DNA of 21,321 nucleotides from Muribaculaceae bacterium (GTDB lineage: Bacteria; Bacteroidota; Bacteroidia; Bacteroidales; Muribaculaceae). This document shows positions 17,007 to 21,321 of this stretch, in pieces. Below the pieces are notes generated by a model. The model was not told the DNA's origin, ran no database searches, and saw only the letters and a list, made by a program, of their open reading frames with translations. How positions within the stretch are numbered: the stretch's first letter is position 1; every line of letters begins with the position of its first letter. Both the position numbers and the translations under genes were made by a program. The stretch is from the NCBI GenBank assembly GCA_016287065.1, contig JAEEVB010000007.1, forward strand, positions 1 to 21,321, in the 5' to 3' direction.

Positions 17007-17501
17007 TTATGCGTCGGCAAAGACCTTGCCGTCGTCGAGGGTGATTTGCAGTTTTGTGTACTCGCTATGGAAATCGTTTTTGAGTCGGTCGAGATATCGC
17101 TCGCATTCCCACTTGCACATGGGTAGATCGTGCAGCAGGTAGTTGCCGCAGGCCTCGGGTCGGGTTGCCGGCACCTCGGTTTGGGCTAGAATCCACTCAA
17201 GACACTCGATGGTGAGTTGCCGCATGTCTTCGACACTGTAATTTCCCGTCATGATCACATACATACCGGTGAGGCATCCCATGGGTCCGACATAGACCAC
17301 ATCATCTTTTGCCGCCGAGTTGCGGAACCAGGTTGCCATCAGGTGCTCGATGCTGTGAATGGCAGCGGGCGCCACTGCGGGTTCTTTGTTGGGCTCGGTG
17401 ATGCGCAAGTCGTAGGTGGTGAACCCCTTGTCTACACGCGAAACATAGATGCCTGGTTTCAAATGGGTGTGATCGATGGTGAAACTCTGTATTACTTCCA
17501 T
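17007..17501 (-). CDS. luxS: S-ribosylhomocysteine lyase LuxS
   Basis: LuxS splits S-ribosylhomocysteine into homocysteine and DPD, the precursor of autoinducer-2, and so serves methyl-cycle recycling as well as signalling. The product has 164 residues, close to the family norm. The metal site is complete: His49 and His53 in HSIEHL, with catalytic Glu52, and Cys118 in EACGNYLLHDL. The second catalytic residue, Cys76, lies in GPMGCLTGMY. The HTHLKPGIYVSR segment near the N-terminus is also typical. No pfs or metabolic partner lies next to it. It converges on the phosphodiesterase gene with a 39-bp gap and no convincing terminator. Confidence 0.97.
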   Translation of the reverse strand: MEVIQSFTIDHTHLKPGIYVSRVDKGFTTYDLRITEPNKEPAVAPAAIHSIEHLMATWFRNSAAKDDVVYVGPMGCLTGMYVIMTGNYSVEDMRQLTIECLEWILAQTEVPATRPEACGNYLLHDLPMCKWECERYLDRLKNDFHSEYTKLQITLDDGKVFADA

Positions 17502-17527
17502 AATTGCGATAATTGATGATTTAACTG

Positions 17528-17535
17528 CAAAGTTA
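17528..17535 (-). promoter_or_regulatory. Probable -7 element for luxS
   Basis: The - strand reads TAACTTTG (TAnnTTTG) 26 bp upstream of the luxS start. No clear -33 TTG lies at the usual distance, so this is supported by one box only. Confidence 0.4.
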
Positions 17536-17593
17536 TAAAAAAATTCACGAGTGCGCTATTCTTTGGCCCTGCTGTTGTGGATGATGACAAAAA

Positions 17594-18091
17594 TTAGCTG
17601 TTTCTCGCTTTGCTCAGTTCGATGGCCTCTTTGCCTGTCATGTGATCGATGTCGAGTCGCAACACGAGCACATGGCCGAGCGACTTGTCAATCTCATGTT
17701 GCAGCCCTTGTTCGTGGTTGGGTGAGTATCGTCGGCCCAACAGCCGCAAGGCCTGCAGTTTTTCGTCATCATTCTCTATGATTTGGATGCGACCGAAAAC
17801 GATGACGCTTCTGAAATAGGTGGTAAACTCGGCGGGCTTGACTTGGTCTTGATCGACGACGCAAAACGAGCAGTGGTTGTCTTGCTTGATGGCATCGATT
17901 TTATGACCTTGCTGAGCCGAGTGAAAGAAGATGCTCCCATTGGCGTAAACATAACTCAGAGGCACGGCATAGGGATAACCGCCATGGCCTGCCAGTGCAA
18001 GCGTTCCCGAGGTGCACCGTTTGAGGATGGTCTCACATTCTTCAGTTGATAGTTGCTGCCTGCTGCGGCGCATGGGTTTAAAATCTGTCAT
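17594..18091 (-). CDS. Pyridoxamine 5'-phosphate oxidase-like flavin-binding protein (NimA-like)
   Basis: The product has 165 residues. ATG 18091 is chosen; a GTG one codon earlier would also read. The sequence has the split beta-barrel pattern of the PNPOx-like family: an N-terminal helix (LSTEECETILKRC), then GTLALAGHGGYPYAVPLSYVY and SIFFHSAQQGHKIDAI, where the family binds flavin phosphate, then a strand with FRSVIVFGRIQII and a short C-terminal helix. Relatives include NimA-type nitroimidazole reductases and heme- or flavin-binding stress proteins, so drug resistance should not be assumed. Its start codon overlaps the stop of the upstream SMR gene by one base (TGATG), which implies translational coupling to the exporter. 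Confidence 0.85.
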   Translation of the reverse strand: MTDFKPMRRSRQQLSTEECETILKRCTSGTLALAGHGGYPYAVPLSYVYANGSIFFHSAQQGHKIDAIKQDNHCSFCVVDQDQVKPAEFTTYFRSVIVFGRIQIIENDDEKLQALRLLGRRYSPNHEQGLQHEIDKSLGHVLVLRLDIDHMTGKEAIELSKARNS

Positions 18092-18414
18092 CACGAAATG
18101 AGTTTGAGGCCTACTACCGAGGCAATAAGCGTGGTGATAAAAAACATTCTCCAGAATGTTGTCGGTTCATGAAAGAAGATGATGCCTACAAGCACCGTGC
18201 CCACTGCTCCGATGCCGGTCCATACGGGATAGGCTGTTCCTATAGGCAATGTCTGTATGGCCTTTGCCAAGAGTCCCATGCTTGCAAGGGTGAAAGCGAC
18301 GAAACCGCCAATCCATAACCACCACTCTAATCCGATGGCTGTTTTTGCACGACCAAGGCAGTAGGTGAATCCAACCTCACAAAGTCCTGCAACAATCAAT
18401 ATAATCCAATTCAT
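18091..18414 (-). CDS. Small multidrug resistance family exporter, Gdx/SugE type
   Basis: The product has 107 residues with four membrane helices. Start ATG 18414 (MNWIILIVAGLCEVGF) matches the family N-terminus; the longer frame uses TTG. Glu13 in AGLCEVG is the proton- and substrate-binding glutamate. The LPIGTAYPVWTGIGAVG segment (56-72) is the form seen in the guanidinium-exporter (Gdx, formerly SugE) branch rather than in the QacE branch. Gdx proteins work as antiparallel dimers that exchange protons for guanidinium. The specificity here is inferred from this motif. It is coupled to the flavin-binding protein downstream through a TGATG overlap. Confidence 0.9.
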   Translation of the reverse strand: MNWIILIVAGLCEVGFTYCLGRAKTAIGLEWWLWIGGFVAFTLASMGLLAKAIQTLPIGTAYPVWTGIGAVGTVLVGIIFFHEPTTFWRMFFITTLIASVVGLKLIS

Positions 18415-18481
18415 TTGATTATTAACCGATTGCCTGTTTGAGGGCTGCAGAACTGTTCCGGCGTCTCCTTCCAAGGCATTG

Positions 18482-18489
18482 CAAAGGTA
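18482..18489 (-). promoter_or_regulatory. Probable -7 element for the SMR-flavoprotein operon
   Basis: The - strand reads TACCTTTG (TAnnTTTG), placing a transcript start near 18475 and giving a leader of about 60 nt. A -33 TTG at the usual distance is not evident. Confidence 0.45.
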
Positions 18490-18533
18490 CTAAATAATTT
18501 CAATGTCAGGCATCTGGCTGGGAGTTTTGTTGC

Positions 18534-18577
18534 GTAAAAAAAGAAGAGTGCGGGACCGATGGAGCCTCGCACTCTTT
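18534..18577 (-). terminator. Intrinsic terminator of the small secreted protein gene
   Basis: A 9-bp stem pairs 18544-18552 with 18568-18576, with two more inner pairs possible. On the - strand it runs into CTTTTTTTACG. It lies 23 bp after the stop of the gene ending at 18600. Confidence 0.85.
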
Positions 18578-18599
18578 GTTATGTTTGATAAACTGATTG

Positions 18600-19112
18600 T
18601 TATTCGGCGTAGAATGGGATTTCCTGGTTGTCGTCGTTCTTGACAACGAGTTTCTTGCTCTCGAGCGAAACAACCTTCAGGTTGTCCATCTTGGGCATGC
18701 CGCCGAGCAATTCTTTTTTCAGTTCGCCCTTAAGGGAATTGAGCTCAGACCTTATTTGCTTATCCATCAAAGCCTTGGTTTTGGCATCCATGCCCTTGAT
18801 TTCATAGTCGATTTCAGTCGTGGCCTTGGCGTGGTTGAATTTGGTATTCAGGTCCTTGCCGTTGTGATTGTATGTGCCGGGAACGGTAACTCCACCAATA
18901 ATGTTGATGGGCACACCGTCCTCTTTCATCTGCTGCTCGACTGCAATAACGAGTTCGCAAGTTCCATTTTTCTCAAAAGTGAGGGCTACAGCAACGCCTT
19001 CGCCGTCTTCGTCGTTAAGAACTGTGCACCATTGTTTGCCCGTCAGGCTCTGGGCGTTTACAGCAATCGCAGCGAAGAGCATCAGCATCAAGGTGAAAAA
19101 AGCCTTCTTCAT
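18600..19112 (-). CDS. Small secreted protein of unknown function
   Basis: The product has 170 residues. A signal peptide (MKKAFFTLMLMLFAAIAVNA) precedes a mature region starting QSLTGKQWCTVLND. An early G-x-x-W followed by VALTFEKNGTCELVIAV, then VPGTYNHNGKDLNTKFNHA and a final strand (KLVVKNDDNQEIPFYAE), gives an antiparallel strand pattern like the lipocalin-like domains common in Bacteroidales. A charged helical stretch (about 107-137) is inserted before the last strands. This resemblance is by eye only, and I cannot assign a function. The gene stands alone, with a strong terminator after it and a long AT-rich region before it. Confidence 0.8.
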   Translation of the reverse strand: MKKAFFTLMLMLFAAIAVNAQSLTGKQWCTVLNDEDGEGVAVALTFEKNGTCELVIAVEQQMKEDGVPINIIGGVTVPGTYNHNGKDLNTKFNHAKATTEIDYEIKGMDAKTKALMDKQIRSELNSLKGELKKELLGGMPKMDNLKVVSLESKKLVVKNDDNQEIPFYAE

Positions 19113-19365
19113 AGCTCAATTAATTAATTTGAGTTTGACTTAATTTATTTAAAAATAGAGGAATAGCATGGGTTTAATGATATCGCGAAGCGAGCAGTTA
19201 TAAAAAAACACACACAAATTCTTATCTATAAAGGTAGTAAATAAATTTCAATGATTGATGTTTTAAGCGAAGTTTATAACAAATCAACCGAAAAATATGC
19301 CATACGTGAAGTTAAATTGAAATAAGGCTTGGGCGATTGGGACTTTAGATAAGGATATAAAAAAA
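19113..19365. other. AT-rich intergenic stretch without a visible gene
   Basis: I see no open frame with coding character. A sequence TACCTTTA on the - strand (19236-19229) is one base from a -7 element and could drive the small secreted protein with a leader of over 100 nt, but no -33 element matches it. The right end holds the A-run that becomes the U-tract of the SRP RNA terminator. Confidence 0.5.
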
Positions 19366-19461
19366 GGGTTAGCGTGCTACATCGCGCCGCTACAACCTAC
19401 TACCCTTGCTTCGGTCAAGACCTGGGGGATTCATAGGGAGCTGGCCGTGTAGGACTAACCC
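19366..19461 (-). ncRNA. ffs: Small signal recognition particle RNA (4.5S-type)
   Basis: This 96-nt RNA is read on the - strand. Its ends close a long hairpin: GGGUUAG at the 5' end pairs with CUAACCC at the 3' end, then CUACA pairs with UGUAG. The tip carries the SRP domain IV pattern, with CCCCCAGG on the 5' side and GAAGCAAGGG on the 3' side, which binds Ffh. The closing stem GGU-ACC carries a CUUG loop in place of the usual GGAA-type tetraloop. Transcription ends in a run of seven U. A complete promoter ends a few bases before the 5' end. The RNA acts with Ffh and FtsY to target membrane and exported proteins during translation. Confidence 0.85.
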
Positions 19462-19466
19462 GGGTG

Positions 19467-19498
19467 CAAAGGTAGGTATTTTTTAAATACCCACCAAA
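19467..19498 (-). promoter_or_regulatory. Promoter of the SRP RNA
   Basis: On the - strand, TTTG (19498-19495), a 20-bp spacer and TACCTTTG (19474-19467) match the Bacteroidetes promoter consensus fully. The first base of the RNA hairpin lies 6 bp downstream, which fixes the likely start. Confidence 0.8.
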
Positions 19499-19518
19499 TT
19501 TTTTTCTTCAGTGATGTG

Positions 19519-19530
19519 GCAGTGCACTGC
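19519..19530. repeat. Perfect 12-bp palindrome
   Basis: GCAGTGCACTGC reads the same on both strands. It lies between the stop of the SRPBCC gene and the SRP RNA promoter. It is not followed by a T-run, so it is not a standard terminator. Confidence 0.7.
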
Positions 19531-19554
19531 TTGCACAGCCCGCCAGATGGTGTT

Positions 19555-19992
19555 TTAGAGCTCGTTGTAAGGCAGTTTGGTGAGCATCTCGCCAAACATC
19601 TTGGCAGCATCCTTGAGTTTGCCGCCCACCATGGCTCGGAGCATGATGGGGAGGTCGAGCTGCAGTTGCGTCTCGCTATCGGTATTCTCCTCGTCGACTT
19701 CGGTGAGGTTGATGATGAGGTTGAACGCCACGGGCGACTGTGCAGCGCCAAAGACGATTTTCGAGGGTTCGACAGTTTCCAGAATCGCCATCTTGAGCGG
19801 TCCCATAGGCGACTCGATAGAGATGCCGTCTTCTTCAAATTTCACCTTGCTCATGTTTTCGCGAGCATCCTCGGGCATACGGTCGAGGTTCTTCTCGATT
19901 TGCTCCTGGAAGATGGAGGGGTTAGAGAGTTTGGCAAATACGGTGTCTATGTTGCAGTTGATGCGGTTGATATCGCTTTTGTAAGTCTCCAT
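19555..19992 (-). CDS. SRPBCC-fold protein downstream of pyrE
   Basis: The product has 145 residues. The pattern opens with METYKSDINRINCNIDTVFAKLSNP, a strand followed by a helix as in START/SRPBCC (polyketide cyclase-like) domains. It continues with KVKFEEDGISIESPMGPLKMAILETVEPSKIVFGA, strands of the ligand-cavity sheet, and ends in a long helix (MLRAMVGGKLKDAAKMFGEMLTKLP). This fold binds hydrophobic ligands, but no catalytic residues are evident and the ligand is unknown. It begins 20 bp after the pyrE stop and is probably co-transcribed with it. A link to pyrimidine synthesis is suggested only by position. Confidence 0.8.
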   Translation of the reverse strand: METYKSDINRINCNIDTVFAKLSNPSIFQEQIEKNLDRMPEDARENMSKVKFEEDGISIESPMGPLKMAILETVEPSKIVFGAAQSPVAFNLIINLTEVDEENTDSETQLQLDLPIMLRAMVGGKLKDAAKMFGEMLTKLPYNEL

Positions 19993-20012
19993 TTGTTCTG
20001 TTTTGTTGAGAG

Positions 20013-20663
20013 TTAGTCAATAGGGCGTTTAGCGGGAGTCCAGTTGGCAGGGTCTTCGCGCCATTGCTCGAGTGCCTCCACATCGGTGGGCTTCACATAG
20101 TTGGTCTTGACTGCAGCCTGAATCATTGCGCTGTAGTTGCTGATGGTGATGAGCTTGATGCCGGCTTTCTTGAATGCCTGTGCTGCCACGGGGAACTCAT
20201 AGGTGAAGATGGCTACCATGCCCACCACTTCGCCGCCTGCATTGCGCACGGCTTCGGCAGCCTTGAGGCTGCTCTTGCCGGTCGACACGAGGTCTTCGAC
20301 AATCACCACCTTCTGGCCCGGATTAATGTTACCCTCGATGAGGTTTTCGAGTCCGTGATCCTTGGGGGTTGAGCGCACATACACAAAGGGCAGTCCCAGC
20401 GTGTCGGCCACGAGAGCACCTTGTGCGATGGCACCGGTAGCCACGCCAGCCACCACCTCGGCCTCGCCAAAGTTCTCGGCGATGATGCGCGAAAGTTCAA
20501 TCTTGATGAAATTTCTAACGCTGGGGTAGGAGAGGGTGACGCGGTTGTCGGTGTATATGGGTGAGTTCCATCCCGATGCCCATACGAAGGGATTTTCGGG
20601 CTGGAGTTTGATAGCACTGATTTTGAGAAGCTTGTCGGCTAAAAGAAGGTCAAGTTGTTCCAT
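20013..20663 (-). CDS. pyrE: Orotate phosphoribosyltransferase
   Basis: PyrE joins orotate to PRPP to give orotidine monophosphate in pyrimidine synthesis. The product has 216 residues. ATG 20663 (MEQLDLLLAD) is chosen because it gives the family length; the longer frame starts with low-complexity residues. The substrate-site segments FVWASGWNSPIYTDNR and VVAGVATGAIAQGALVAD are present. Lys101, Asp102 and His103 lie in the flexible catalytic loop (VRSTPKDHGLENLIEG), and the PRPP-binding loop VVIVEDLVSTGKS spans 119-131. The SRPBCC gene follows closely. A TAnnTTTG-like box (20698-20691 on the - strand) lies 27 bp upstream of the start. Confidence 0.96.
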   Translation of the reverse strand: MEQLDLLLADKLLKISAIKLQPENPFVWASGWNSPIYTDNRVTLSYPSVRNFIKIELSRIIAENFGEAEVVAGVATGAIAQGALVADTLGLPFVYVRSTPKDHGLENLIEGNINPGQKVVIVEDLVSTGKSSLKAAEAVRNAGGEVVGMVAIFTYEFPVAAQAFKKAGIKLITISNYSAMIQAAVKTNYVKPTDVEALEQWREDPANWTPAKRPID

Positions 20664-20690
20664 GTTACATGAGTTTTTATAGTGATGGTG

Positions 20691-20698
20691 CAAAATTA
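20691..20698 (-). promoter_or_regulatory. Probable -7 element for pyrE
   Basis: The - strand reads TAATTTTG, fitting TAnnTTTG, 27 bp before the pyrE start. No TTG is found at 19-20 bp upstream, so the promoter rests on one element. Confidence 0.4.
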
Positions 20699-20781
20699 CG
20701 AAATAATCTTGCAATGAGAAATAGTTTGCAATGATTTTAGGCGATTTTTGTTGTTGTGATGAAAAGAAGATGGCGAGACGA

Positions 20782-21321
20782 TTACTCCAGGCGGGCGGCA
20801 GCGAGCGTGAATAGGGTGATTTTGATGTGTGGTATGGCGTCGTGTAGCGCTTGGGCGCACGAGAGCAGCGTGGCTCCGGTGGTCACCACATCGTCGACGA
20901 TGAGCACGTGCTTGTCCTGAAGCTGTGTCGTGGCAGGCCGGGTGGGCAGATACAAGCCTTGGGCGCTCTGCATGCGCTCAAACCTGTCTTTCATGGTCTG
21001 CGAGGAGTGTGCTTGCCGTGCTTTGAGCCAGGGCTTGACGGGGATGCCGGTCACGTCGGCAATGCCTTGGGCTATATATTGGCTCTGGTTGTAGCCGCGT
21101 TTGGCAAGTTTGGTGATGTGCAGGGGTACGGGGATAATCACATCGATGCCGTCCCATAACCCCGATGGCTGCATGAGTGTGGCGGCCTGCCGGGCAAGCC
21201 AGCGCCCCAGTTGTGGCTGATTGCGGTACTTGAGGTCGTGCAGCAGGGCAGCATAGTGGCTGCTCTTCTCGTAGTAGAAGTAGGCGGCAGCGCGCTCAAT
21301 GGGCACTTTGCCTGCAAAGAG
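20782..21321 (-). CDS. ComF family phosphoribosyltransferase-like protein, N-terminus outside the window
   Basis: The frame is open to the window edge and shows 179 residues up to TAA (20784-20782). The visible part starts LFAGKVPIERAAAYFYYEK, as in ComF homologues after their N-terminal zinc-ribbon, which must lie beyond the edge. Further family marks are LLHDLKYRNQPQLGRWLA, VIIPVPLHITKLAKRGYNQSQYIA and the PRPP-type loop HVLIVDDVVTTGATLLSCAQAL. ComF proteins take part in DNA uptake in competent bacteria, but the homologue is widespread and its role in Bacteroidetes is unclear. An ATG-like start inside the visible frame (GTG at 21306) is unlikely because the family sequence continues upstream. 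Confidence 0.9.
   Translation of the reverse strand, partial: LFAGKVPIERAAAYFYYEKSSHYAALLHDLKYRNQPQLGRWLARQAATLMQPSGLWDGIDVIIPVPLHITKLAKRGYNQSQYIAQGIADVTGIPVKPWLKARQAHSSQTMKDRFERMQSAQGLYLPTRPATTQLQDKHVLIVDDVVTTGATLLSCAQALHDAIPHIKITLFTLAAARLE

Noticed and set aside
18415..18475. Known guanidine riboswitch before the Gdx gene
   Set aside because: I could not find the conserved core of the ykkC type or the tandem ACGR loops of mini-ykkC in the short leader.

Overview
This window looks like a chromosomal segment of a gut-type Bacteroidales bacterium, plausibly Muribaculaceae or Prevotellaceae. The evidence is the promoter form (TTG or TTTG, about 20 bp, then TAnnTTTG), which recurs at five sites. 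Also typical are an Oar-type TonB-dependent receptor, secreted leucine-rich-repeat (LRR) proteins ending in dockerin-like EF-hand pairs, and the lack of strong Shine-Dalgarno sites. The genus cannot be fixed from the sequence alone.

Left part (1-8693). After the tail of an unidentified gene and a bidirectional hairpin comes a secreted-protein locus built around a divergent promoter region (3007-3263). Leftward runs a 916-residue protein with the domain order A-B-B'-A'-dockerin, where A is a beta-rich repeat domain and B an LRR module. Rightward runs an apparent operon of two tandem paralogues (670 and 675 residues) and a lipoprotein of unknown function. Each paralogue has a signal peptide, an N-terminal three-fold repeat resembling an MABP-type beta-prism, BspA-like LRRs, a Listeria-Bacteroides (Flg_new) repeat and a dockerin-like C-terminus. 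This is the most unusual part of the window and probably encodes surface binding proteins.

Middle part (8694-16967). ruvC and a polytopic DUF6056 membrane protein share a leftward operon. Diverging from them is a secreted DUF362 protein. Then come an Oar-like TonB receptor with a clear terminator and an exported nucleotide pyrophosphatase/phosphodiesterase.

Right part (17007-21321). All genes here run leftward: luxS; a NimA-like flavin-binding protein translationally coupled to a Gdx/SugE-type SMR exporter; a small secreted protein of unknown function; the small SRP RNA with its own promoter and terminator; an SRPBCC-fold protein behind pyrE; and a comF homologue cut by the window edge.

Beyond genes, the most striking unexplained structure is a pair of intergenic arrays of degenerate 8-bp repeats with the core TCGA (8518-8597 and 12200-12263). 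Each lies just after a stop codon and each folds on itself as a long imperfect palindrome. A shorter 14-bp tandem repeat after the stop codon of the first paralogue shares the flanking word AACTGAAA with the first array.
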